From: an uncultured Dyadobacter sp.
GTDB taxonomy: Bacteria > Bacteroidota > Bacteroidia > Cytophagales > Spirosomataceae
Assembly: GCA_946481035.1 (NCBI GenBank)
Contig: CAMLNK010000356.1
Coordinates: 1 to 5,466, forward strand
Direction: 5' to 3'
DNA: 5,466 bases
Positions 1-5,394 of this stretch are shown one piece after another (position 1 is the first letter of the stretch; each line of letters begins with the position of its first letter). The position numbers and the translations under genes are program-made. The notes beneath the pieces are model-generated. The model worked only from the letters and a program-made list of their open reading frames with translations. It was not told where the DNA came from and ran no database searches.

Positions 1-1
1 T

Positions 2-808
2 TTCGAGGAGTCGATCAGGGGTTGCGATGTTTTTTTGATCCAATCTACATTCCCTCCTGCCGATAACCTGATGGAGTTGCTGCTGATGGTGGATGCTGCC
101 CGTCGTGCTTCGGCACACTATGTGACGGTGGTGATCCCCTATTTCGGCTACGCACGCCAGGACAGAAAAGACAAGCCACGCGTGGCCATCGCAGCGAAAG
201 TAGTTGCGAACCTTCTCACAGCCGTGGGAGTGGACCGCGTAATGACCATAGACTTACACGCCGGACAGATCCAGGGTTTTTTAGACCTGCCTGTCGACCA
301 CCTCGAAGGAACCTCGATTTTTGTTCCTTATATCAAATCCCTGAACCTCAAAAATCTGCTCATTGCATCGCCTGACGTAGGCGGCGCCGCACGTGCACGG
401 AATTTTGCCAAATTCCTGAACGCGGATATGATCCTTTGCGACAAGCACCGGAAACGCGCCAACGAAATCGCGAGCATGCAGGTGATCGGAGATGTGGAAG
501 GGATGGACGTAGTGCTGGTAGACGACCTGATCGACACGGGTGGAACGCTTTGCAAGGCAGCCGAGATTATCATGGAAAAGGGTGCGTCGTCGGTACGGGC
601 GATCAGCACACACGCGATCATGTCGGGCAAGGCGCATGAAAACATTGCCAACTCGGTGCTGGAAGAATTGATTGTAACAGATACAATTCCTCTTAAGCAA
701 CAGAATGAAAAAATCCGCGTACTGTCTGTTGCAGAAATTTTTGCAAAGGCAATAGGCCGGATCCGCGATCACGAATCTATTAGTTCATTGTTTATAAATT
801 CTCAGTAA
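2..808 (+). CDS. prs: Ribose-phosphate pyrophosphokinase (PRPP synthetase), 5'-truncated by the window edge
   Basis: Makes 5-phosphoribosyl-1-pyrophosphate from ribose-5-phosphate and ATP in the cytoplasm, the precursor for purines, pyrimidines, NAD, histidine and tryptophan. The open frame runs from base 2 with no start codon. The TTG at 35 is internal, because the codons before it already read FEESIRGCDVF, the conserved segment equivalent to NVRGGDIF of E. coli Prs. By alignment from memory about 45 N-terminal residues are missing, including the FSDGE region; 268 residues are visible. Visible landmarks, counting from codon 2-4 as residue 1: FGYARQDRK (about 48-56, ATP site), DLHAGQIQGF (84-93), SPDVGGAARAR (123-133), the CDKHRKRAN segment (146-154) and the PRPP-binding loop VDDLIDTGGT (173-182, bases 518-547). 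The ending HESISSLF matches the family C-terminus. It is followed by rplY after 35 bases, probably in the same transcript. No defect seen. Confidence 0.97.
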   Translation, partial: FEESIRGCDVFLIQSTFPPADNLMELLLMVDAARRASAHYVTVVIPYFGYARQDRKDKPRVAIAAKVVANLLTAVGVDRVMTIDLHAGQIQGFLDLPVDHLEGTSIFVPYIKSLNLKNLLIASPDVGGAARARNFAKFLNADMILCDKHRKRANEIASMQVIGDVEGMDVVLVDDLIDTGGTLCKAAEIIMEKGASSVRAISTHAIMSGKAHENIANSVLEELIVTDTIPLKQQNEKIRVLSVAEIFAKAIGRIRDHESISSLFINSQ

Positions 809-843
809 ATTTTCTTTTATTTAACTTTATTATAAAAATTCTT
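809..843 (+). promoter_or_regulatory. A/T-rich prs-rplY spacer and rplY leader, no Shine-Dalgarno
   Basis: The 35 bases between the prs stop and the rplY ATG are almost entirely A and T (TTTAACTTTATTATAAAAAT near the end). No GGAGG-like motif precedes the ATG. Initiation on an unstructured A/T-rich leader is typical of Bacteroidota. A near match to the -7 element (TAACTTTA, 822-829; consensus TAnnTTTG) exists but no -33 TTG sits at the usual distance, so an internal promoter here is only a weak possibility. Simple readthrough from prs is more likely. Confidence 0.4.
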
Positions 844-1410
844 ATGAAAAGTCTTGAGATTGTAGGGTTTAAAAGAGCGAATCTCGGCAAGGTGGAATCA
901 CAAAACTTGCGCGCTCAGGGTTATGTTCCATCTGTGCTGTACGGAGGTGACGAACAAGTGCATTTCTATGCACCTGCTATGTTGTTCCGTGAATTGCTTT
1001 TCACACCGGATATTTTTAACGTTACACTGAACATCGAAGGTACCGAGTACAATGCGATTCTTCAGGAAAAACAATTCCACCCTGTTAATGATGCGTTGAT
1101 CCACGCGGATTTTCTGCAAATCATTCCAGGCAAGGAAATAAAAGTTGAAGTACCTATTAAATTGACAGGTACATCCACCGGCGTTATGAAAGGTGGTAAA
1201 ATGAACCAAAAATTGCGTAAATTGCGCGTACAGGGTCTTGCGGAGAATATCCCTGACTATGTAAATGTTGATGTAACTGAACTGGATTTAGGAAAATCTG
1301 TGAAGGTTGGTGCACTCAAAGCTGAAAATTTTGTTATATTGACAGCGACAAGCAATCCGATCGCATCAGTTGAAATCCCACGTGCGCTTCGCGGTACACT
1401 TGGTAAGTAA
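844..1410 (+). CDS. rplY: 50S ribosomal protein L25, CTC/TL5 two-domain type
   Basis: Binds 5S rRNA in the central protuberance of the large ribosomal subunit; the two-domain form is called CTC (general stress protein) in Bacillus and TL5 in Thermus. The 188-residue length fits the two-domain form rather than the roughly 95-residue E. coli L25. The N-terminal 5S-binding domain (about 1-93) carries LRAQGYVPSVLYGG (22-35) and a segment ending HADFLQI (87-93). The C-terminal beta domain (about 97-182) starts KEIKVEVPIKLTG and includes VQGLAENIPDYVNVDVTELD. The ATG at 844 is the only sensible start: the residues MKSLEIVGFKR fit the family N-terminus and the stretch upstream is non-coding. No Shine-Dalgarno is seen; the leader is A/T-rich, as is usual for Bacteroidota. 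It lies 35 bases after prs, echoing the Bacillus prs-ctc pair, and a hairpin follows at 1445. Confidence 0.95.
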   Translation: MKSLEIVGFKRANLGKVESQNLRAQGYVPSVLYGGDEQVHFYAPAMLFRELLFTPDIFNVTLNIEGTEYNAILQEKQFHPVNDALIHADFLQIIPGKEIKVEVPIKLTGTSTGVMKGGKMNQKLRKLRVQGLAENIPDYVNVDVTELDLGKSVKVGALKAENFVILTATSNPIASVEIPRALRGTLGK

Positions 1411-1444
1411 GTATTTTATTTTTCATGGCTAATAGATGCAAACG

Positions 1445-1472
1445 TGCCGACCATTGGTCGGCATATTTGTTT
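1445..1472. terminator. Symmetric hairpin between convergent rplY and dehydrogenase genes, likely bidirectional terminator
   Basis: TGCCGACC (1445-1452) and GGTCGGCA (1456-1463) form a perfect 8-bp stem with a three-base ATT loop, rich in G/C. On the plus strand it is followed by TATTTGTTTA, a loose T-rich tail that suits termination after rplY, whose stop is 35 bases upstream. On the minus strand the tail (CGTTTGCATC) is poor in T. The dehydrogenase stop codon (1471-1473) lies directly beside the hairpin, so the element probably serves both convergent genes. The efficiency in each direction is inferred, not seen. Confidence 0.7.
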
Positions 1473-2397
1473 ATAGCCAGTTCCGGATTTGCTCCACCAA
1501 TACTTCATTGATCCGGACATAACTTTCATGCGTCCAACCTCCGATGTGCGGGGTAAGTACCACGCGGTCCGAAGTCCGCAGATAGTCGAAAACTTCCTGC
1601 TGTTCCGCGGTCAGCTTCCCGATCTTTTCGTTTTCCAGCACATCCAGGCAAGCGCCTTTGATTTTGCCGCTCTCCAAAGCTTCGGTTACAGCCTTTAATT
1701 TCACCACCTCACCTCTGGATAAATTCAACAAATAAAATGGCTTGGCAAAAGCGCGAATAAATTTCTCATTTACGAGGTAGCGCGTAATGTCGGTCAACGG
1801 GATGTGCAGGCTGAGGATGTCGGCCTCACGTTGAATTTCTTCGATGGATGATTCTGTTGCGAATGCATCGCCGTAATTGTCACGGTACTTATCATACGCA
1901 AGCACTTTGCAGCCGAAACCGCTGAGCCTCTTCGCAGTAGCAGAGCCATTGTTGCCATAGCCGATCAGACCGACGGTTTTACCCATCAGCTCCACTCCCC
2001 TATTGCCTTCCCGGTCCCAGGTACCGCTCCGAACCTGCCGGTCGGCGCGCAGAATGTTGTTGAAAAGCGCGAGCAGCATGCCTAACGCGTGTTCCGCAAC
2101 CGCGTCGCGATTGCCCGTACCCGCATGAAAGACCTCGATATTCAGCGCTTTCGCCACTTCCAGGTCTATAAGATCGAGACCCGCGCCTGCACGTGCGATG
2201 AAGCGGAGTTTTGGGGCATTTTCGAGCATTTCACGGTCGAGAAAGGTCTTGCTGCGGATCATGAGCCCGTCGTAACCGGGCAATGCGTTCTTTATGTCTT
2301 CTCTTTTGTATTCAGGATGGTAATCGTATTCCCACTTTTGCTCGTCCAGCATGTCGAATAATGACGGATGCATGGAGTCTGCGATCAGGATTTTCAT
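1471..2397 (-). CDS. NAD-dependent D-2-hydroxyacid dehydrogenase (SerA/PdxB superfamily, short form)
   Basis: Predicted cytoplasmic oxidoreductase interconverting a D-2-hydroxyacid and its 2-oxoacid. The protein has 308 residues from the ATG at 2397 (MKILIADSMHPS), a typical first beta strand. A longer frame to 2484 would add an implausible hydrophobic, Cys/Tyr-rich leader through the divergent promoter region. The split substrate domain covers about 1-100 and 285-308. The Rossmann domain has GYGNNG (146-151, GxGxxG pattern) and Asp169 at the end of the second strand, which favours NAD over NADP. The catalytic triad looks intact: Arg228 in NLSRGE, a Glu at 255 or 257 in DVLENE, and His284 in TPHIGGWTHES. 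There is no C-terminal ACT or PdxB-type dimerisation domain. The substrate cannot be read from the sequence: 3-phosphoglycerate (serine), 4-phosphoerythronate (vitamin B6; pdxA is its divergent neighbour) or another hydroxyacid are all possible. Confidence 0.93.
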   Translation of the reverse strand: MKILIADSMHPSLFDMLDEQKWEYDYHPEYKREDIKNALPGYDGLMIRSKTFLDREMLENAPKLRFIARAGAGLDLIDLEVAKALNIEVFHAGTGNRDAVAEHALGMLLALFNNILRADRQVRSGTWDREGNRGVELMGKTVGLIGYGNNGSATAKRLSGFGCKVLAYDKYRDNYGDAFATESSIEEIQREADILSLHIPLTDITRYLVNEKFIRAFAKPFYLLNLSRGEVVKLKAVTEALESGKIKGACLDVLENEKIGKLTAEQQEVFDYLRTSDRVVLTPHIGGWTHESYVRINEVLVEQIRNWL

Positions 2398-2420
2398 AGT
2401 AGCACAGGATTTTTTGTAAC

Positions 2421-2448
2421 TTGCCGGTTGAACCGTCCGGCAAAAGTA
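2421..2448 (-). promoter_or_regulatory. Candidate dehydrogenase promoter -7 box overlapping a nested dyad in the divergent gap
   Basis: On the minus strand TACTTTTG (plus-strand CAAAAGTA, 2441-2448) matches the Bacteroidota -7 element TAnnTTTG exactly; at the expected -33 position I see only GTTC, not a clear TTG. Transcription would start near 2434, giving a leader of about 37 bases to the ATG at 2397. Immediately downstream, overlapping the predicted start, is a nested symmetrical sequence. The outer arms are TTGCCGG (2421-2427) and CCGGCAA (2437-2443); the inner arms are CGGTT (2425-2429) and AACCG (2431-2435) around one central base. Such a placement suits an operator or a hairpin at the transcript's 5' end. 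I find no equally good -7 element facing pdxA. Inferred from pattern only. Confidence 0.4.
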
Positions 2449-2492
2449 ATACAGAATTACGCAGCAGAACACATACCACAGCATTTACCTAC

Positions 2493-3599
2493 ATGAGCGA
2501 ACAACACAGTGATAAACCGGTAATCGGGATCACAATCGGCGATTATAATGGCGTAGGCCCGGAAGTAATCCTTAAAGCATTAGAAGGGAACCAGTTATCG
2601 AAATTGTGCACACCAATCATCTACGGCTCCCTGAGAGTATTGAACCAATACCGCAACCTGCTTGAAATGAAAGACTGGAACCTGCACGGCATCCAGAAAG
2701 CCGAGCAGGCCAATCATAAACTTACGAATGTAATCACCTGCTGGCACGACCATCAGACAGAAATACAACCCGGAAAGATTACCGCGGAAGCGGGCCAGGG
2801 TTCTTTTGCATCCCTGAAACGTGCCGTGGAAGACCTGAAAGAAGGGAAAATACAAGCCCTGGTCACCGGCCCCATCAATAAGGATAATATCCAGAACGAC
2901 GATTTCAAATTCCCCGGCCATACCGAATTTCTCGCTGAGGCATTCGGCAAGGACGATGCGCTCATGTTTATGGTGGCAGGCGAGCTGCGCGTAGGCGTGC
3001 TTACGGGCCATATGCCACTGCAAAATGTCCGCGAGCACATTACCGCGGAAAAACTCTCGGCCAAGATCGAACAGATTTTGCAATCGCTGAAAGGTGATTT
3101 TGGTATTAAAAAACCTAAACTGGCTGTGCTGGGCCTTAATCCGCACGCCGGAGAAAATGGTTTGCTGGGTTCGGAAGAAATCGAGATCATCCAGCCGGTC
3201 ATCAAGCAATTCAAGGAAAAAGGTAACCTGGTGGTAGGCCCCTTCCCTGCCGACGGCTTCTTCGCAGCAGGTACTTACCGCCAGTACGACGCCGTGCTCG
3301 CGATGTATCACGACCAGGGCCTGATCCCTTTCAAAACACTGGCATTCAATGAAGGCGTGAATTTCACAGCCGGTCTTTCGGCCGTGCGCACCTCACCCGA
3401 CCACGGCACAGCGTACAACATTGCAGGCAAAAACATCGCAGAACCCGGCTCTTTGCTGCAAGCACTGTACCTGGCCTGCGACGTATCGAGGTTTCGCATT
3501 TTCAACGCCGATATGGAAAAGAATGCATTAATCTCGAAGCCACAGCCATCCGAAAGCCAGCATCCGGCCAAATCGGGCGGAAAGCAGCGATTTAATTAG
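2493..3599 (+). CDS. pdxA: 4-hydroxythreonine-4-phosphate dehydrogenase, vitamin B6 synthesis
   Basis: Oxidises 4-phosphohydroxy-L-threonine with NAD; the product loses CO2 to give 3-amino-2-oxopropyl phosphate, which PdxJ joins to deoxyxylulose 5-phosphate to make pyridoxine 5'-phosphate. It is cytoplasmic and a metal-dependent dimer in characterised members. The protein has 368 residues from the ATG at 2493 (MSEQHSDKPVIGITIGDYNG); a TTG at 2421 in the same frame would start inside the divergent regulatory region and is rejected. Metal-binding histidines are all visible: His143 in FPGHTEF, His173 in LTGHMPL, and His273 in MYHDQGL. Other family blocks are GDYNGVGPEV (17-26), LVTGPINK (123-130), GLNPHAGE (214-221) and RTSPDHGTAYNIAG (299-312). 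It is longer than the 329-residue E. coli enzyme, partly through a polar tail (about 347-368). The stop abuts a palindromic repeat element. No Shine-Dalgarno is seen. Confidence 0.96.
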   Translation: MSEQHSDKPVIGITIGDYNGVGPEVILKALEGNQLSKLCTPIIYGSLRVLNQYRNLLEMKDWNLHGIQKAEQANHKLTNVITCWHDHQTEIQPGKITAEAGQGSFASLKRAVEDLKEGKIQALVTGPINKDNIQNDDFKFPGHTEFLAEAFGKDDALMFMVAGELRVGVLTGHMPLQNVREHITAEKLSAKIEQILQSLKGDFGIKKPKLAVLGLNPHAGENGLLGSEEIEIIQPVIKQFKEKGNLVVGPFPADGFFAAGTYRQYDAVLAMYHDQGLIPFKTLAFNEGVNFTAGLSAVRTSPDHGTAYNIAGKNIAEPGSLLQALYLACDVSRFRIFNADMEKNALISKPQPSESQHPAKSGGKQRFN

Positions 3600-3611
3600 G
3601 GCCTTCGGCCC
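3599..3611 (+). terminator. Short G/C hairpin at the pdxA stop codon, possible weak terminator
   Basis: GGGCC (3599-3603), TTC loop, GGCCC (3607-3611): a 5-bp all-G/C stem whose first base is the last base of the pdxA TAG. No T-run follows, so intrinsic termination is doubtful. The same bases form the outer left arm of the larger palindrome, so this may simply be part of that element. Confidence 0.25.
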
Positions 3612-3751
3612 GACCATGGACGGCCGACCGTGGTAGTGGAGAAATGAACTAGAATCGACCATGGACCGCTGACCATAGACCATGGTTCCTGATAAGTGTA
3701 ATATAAAAAGCCATGGTCTATGGTCCATGGTCAGGCCGAAGGCCAATGGTC
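3600..3751. repeat. Large imperfect palindrome made of GACCATR-type heptamers between pdxA and yicC
   Basis: This fills most of the 214-base gap between pdxA and yicC. The outer arms 3600-3621 and 3723-3744 are inverted copies over 22 bases with one mismatch; each begins with GGCCTTCGGCC, itself a small hairpin, then GACCATGGAC. The inner arms GACCATAGACCATGG (3671-3685) and CCATGGTCTATGGTC (3711-3725) are perfect 15-base inverted copies around a 25-base A/T-rich centre. The arms are phased in seven-base units: GACCATG 3612-3618, GACGGCC 3619-3625, GACCGTG 3626-3632; then GACCATG 3657-3663, GACCGCT 3664-3670, GACCATA 3671-3677, GACCATG 3678-3684; then the complement CATGGTC 3712-3718, TATGGTC 3719-3725, CATGGTC 3726-3732, and AATGGTC 3745-3751. 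No coding frame fits. It could be a non-autonomous repeat, an RNA hairpin or a protein-binding array; no clear target duplication is visible. Confidence 0.8.
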
Positions 3752-3813
3752 AAGCGGCAGTCAGCCGCGAAATACATCAACCGTTCCCTCAACCGGAACC
3801 AACGCACATCCTT
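3752..3813 (+). promoter_or_regulatory. yicC leader with a small G/C hairpin, no Shine-Dalgarno
   Basis: GCGGC (3754-3758) and GCCGC (3764-3768) pair across an AGTCA loop, ending 45 bases before the yicC ATG. The remaining leader (AATACATCAA through CATCCTT) is C/A-rich, unstructured by eye and has no Shine-Dalgarno motif. I see no match to TAnnTTTG on the plus strand in the whole pdxA-yicC gap, so yicC is either read through from pdxA or uses a promoter I cannot recognise, possibly within the A/T-rich centre of the palindrome (3686-3710). Confidence 0.3.
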
Positions 3814-4701
3814 ATGTTAAAATCAATGACCGGATACGGTGTATCCAACATCGAATCCGAATCGATCAATGTCACAGTGGAAATCAAGACATTGAACTCC
3901 AAATTCCTGGATATTTACTGCCGCGTGCCCCGCAACTATTCTGAACGGGAGATTGAAATACGAAACCTCATCACCCAGTCGCTCGAACGCGGTAAAGTGG
4001 AGTTTACGCTGACGGTTCAGCCTGTGGGCAAAGCCGTGGCTTCGACTTCGGTGAATCGTCCACTGGTAAGCGCCTATTTTCAGGATTTGTCCGAAACTGC
4101 CGGCTCGCTGGGTTTCGCACCCGATACTACCGAGCTGCTGCGCATAGCATTGCAAATGCCCAACGCATATAACAACGAAACGGTGGACGAATCGAGCCGT
4201 GAAAACGACTGGGCGCAGATTAAGGTGGCGGTGATGGAAGCATTGCGCAAATGCTCGGTTTTTCGCGAACAGGAAGGCCGCATGACCGCCGAAAAATTTG
4301 CCGAATACATTCAAACGATCCAGACATTGCTCGACCAGGTGGCCGAACAGGACAAAACCCGCATTCCCGCCGTTCGCGAACGCCTCGAAAAGCAGGTAAG
4401 GGACCTGCTCACCGACGATAACTTCGACCCGAACCGTTTCGAGCAGGAGCTGATCTATTATGTCGAAAAATTCGATATTTCAGAAGAAAAGATCCGTTTG
4501 GCCAACCACCTTACCTACTTCATCGAGACGATGAAGGCTTCCGAAAGCAACGGCAAGAAGCTCAATTTCATCGCCCAGGAAATTGGCCGGGAGATCAATA
4601 CCATCGGCTCGAAAGCCAATGACGCCACGATCCAGCACCTGGTCGTACAAATGAAGGACGAGCTCGAAAAGATCAAGGAGCAAACAATGAACATTATCTG
4701 A
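3814..4701 (+). CDS. yicC: YicC/YloC family endoribonuclease
   Basis: Member of the YicC family, whose E. coli and Bacillus representatives (YicC, YloC) are reported endoribonucleases acting in RNA turnover; the exact targets here are unknown. The protein has 295 residues (E. coli about 287) from the ATG at 3814. The start MLKSMTGYG is the family's signature N-terminus (MIxSMTxY), so in-frame upstream ATGs such as 3682, inside the palindrome, are rejected. The N-terminal YicC-like domain spans about 1-155, with VEIKTLNSKFLD (22-33) and the RGKVEF segment (59-64). The C-terminal DUF1732 domain covers about 208-295, with the highly conserved GKKLNFIAQEIGREINTIGS (247-266), KAND and a closing KIKEQTMNI. 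A charged, helical stretch (about 155-200) links them. The stop TGA shares its last base with the next gene's ATG, implying coupled translation. In many bacteria gmk follows yicC; here a DNA glycosylase does. Confidence 0.95.
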   Translation: MLKSMTGYGVSNIESESINVTVEIKTLNSKFLDIYCRVPRNYSEREIEIRNLITQSLERGKVEFTLTVQPVGKAVASTSVNRPLVSAYFQDLSETAGSLGFAPDTTELLRIALQMPNAYNNETVDESSRENDWAQIKVAVMEALRKCSVFREQEGRMTAEKFAEYIQTIQTLLDQVAEQDKTRIPAVRERLEKQVRDLLTDDNFDPNRFEQELIYYVEKFDISEEKIRLANHLTYFIETMKASESNGKKLNFIAQEIGREINTIGSKANDATIQHLVVQMKDELEKIKEQTMNII

Positions 4702-5324
4702 TGCCGGGAGAGAAACTTCCTCTTTCCTTCTATTCAGCCTATGATACCCGCACGCTGGCCCGGAAATTACTGGGCTGCGAGCTGGTGCATGAAAGTCCAG
4801 ACGGCCTCACGAGCGGCATTATCGTCGAAACGGAGGCCTATTTGCAGGACGATCCGGCCTGCCATGCGTTCAACCGCCGCACCACGCGTACCGAGCCGAT
4901 GTATGGCATCGCAGGCACCGCCTACGTATACCTCATTTATGGCATGTACCAATGCTTCAATATCGTGAGCAATGCGGAAGGCATCGGAGAAGCAGTACTG
5001 ATACGGGCATTGCAGCCTACCGCGGGCATTGAGCTCATGGAAACCCGAAGGTCTATCCGGCCCGGGAAAAGACAAATTATACCGTCTACGGGTAAGATTA
5101 CACTCAAAGAACTTTGTCGCGGCCCCGGCAAGCTTGTGCAGGCCATGGGCATAGAGCGGGACACACACAACGCTGCATTACTCTCCGGTGATTCACTATA
5201 CGTCCGCGCGCAAGTAACAGCACCCCAGGCGGTTATCGAAGGGCCGCGCGTCGGTATCAATGTAGGTCGCGAACTTCCTTACAGATATTACATAAAAGAC
5301 AATATTTTTGTAAGTAAAGGTTAA
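4701..5324 (+). CDS. DNA-3-methyladenine glycosylase, AAG/MPG family
   Basis: Monofunctional base-excision repair enzyme that flips out and removes alkylated purines (3-methyladenine, 7-methylguanine, in some members hypoxanthine or ethenoadenine), leaving an abasic site. The protein has 207 residues, near the usual bacterial length. By alignment from memory with human AAG, key residues are present: catalytic Glu45 and Tyr47 in ETEAY, His55 in DPACHAFNRRT, the intercalating Tyr80 in YGMYQCFN, Asn87 of the same motif, and Arg102 in VLIRALQP. LCRGPGKLVQAMGI (138-151) and GPRVGINVGRELPYRYYI (181-198) match the C-terminal family blocks. The ATG at 4701 overlaps the yicC stop by one base (TGATG) and has no Shine-Dalgarno, so translation probably depends on reinitiation after yicC. 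It is unrelated to the helix-hairpin-helix glycosylases AlkA and Tag. Substrate range is not predictable. Confidence 0.95.
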   Translation: MPGEKLPLSFYSAYDTRTLARKLLGCELVHESPDGLTSGIIVETEAYLQDDPACHAFNRRTTRTEPMYGIAGTAYVYLIYGMYQCFNIVSNAEGIGEAVLIRALQPTAGIELMETRRSIRPGKRQIIPSTGKITLKELCRGPGKLVQAMGIERDTHNAALLSGDSLYVRAQVTAPQAVIEGPRVGINVGRELPYRYYIKDNIFVSKG

Positions 5325-5325
5325 C

Positions 5326-5340
5326 AAGGTACGCCTTATT
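5326..5340 (+). terminator. Very short hairpin after the glycosylase gene, possible weak terminator
   Basis: AAGG (5326-5329), TACG loop, CCTT (5334-5337), followed by ATTATT, two bases after the glycosylase stop. A 4-bp stem with a poor T-tract is marginal. The 70-base gap to the next ATG otherwise shows no strong palindrome. A -7-like TATTTTTG (5303-5310) lies inside the 3' end of the glycosylase gene and could drive the next gene, but no -33 TTG accompanies it. Confidence 0.2.
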
Positions 5341-5394
5341 ATTCAACCTTTCGATAACCCACTACGCACCTAACTGTCAAGAGATCAGTATTAT

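Noticed and set aside
281..772. Minus-strand open frame inside prs
   Set aside because: It is antisense to strongly conserved PRPP synthetase codons, and its translation is Cys/Arg/His-rich with no family features.
35..808. TTG at 35 as the start of prs
   Set aside because: The same frame is open to base 2 and the upstream codons encode conserved PRPP synthetase residues (ESIRGCDVF), so the gene begins before the window.
2398..2484. 29-residue N-terminal extension of the dehydrogenase from an ATG at 2484 (minus strand)
   Set aside because: It would read through the predicted promoter and dyad, is Cys/Tyr-rich and hydrophobic unlike the family, and MKILIADSM at 2397 is a typical N-terminus.
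2421..2492. TTG at 2421 as the start of pdxA
   Set aside because: The added residues have no family similarity and come from the divergent regulatory gap; the ATG at 2493 sits just before the conserved PVIGITIGD block.
2595..3311. Long open frame on the minus strand inside pdxA
   Set aside because: It is antisense to a clear pdxA reading frame, its translation is rich in Phe, His and Cys with no recognisable domain, and it is explained by codon bias of the real gene.
3600..3744. Insertion sequence with terminal inverted repeats
   Set aside because: The inverted arms resemble termini, but there is no transposase frame between them and no convincing target duplication; at most it could be a small non-autonomous element.
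3528..3746. Minus-strand frame across the pdxA end and palindrome as a small gene
   Set aside because: Its translation is mostly the repeat read as peptide (MDHRPW, MVYGQRSMV) plus antisense pdxA; no start context or domain supports it.
3612..3751. Heptamer clusters as a CRISPR array
   Set aside because: The units are seven bases long, adjacent or inverted, with no regular spacers of 25-40 bases and no cas genes nearby.
3682..3813. ATG at 3682 as the start of yicC
   Set aside because: This ATG is part of the heptamer palindrome; the conserved family start MLKSMTGYG is at 3814.
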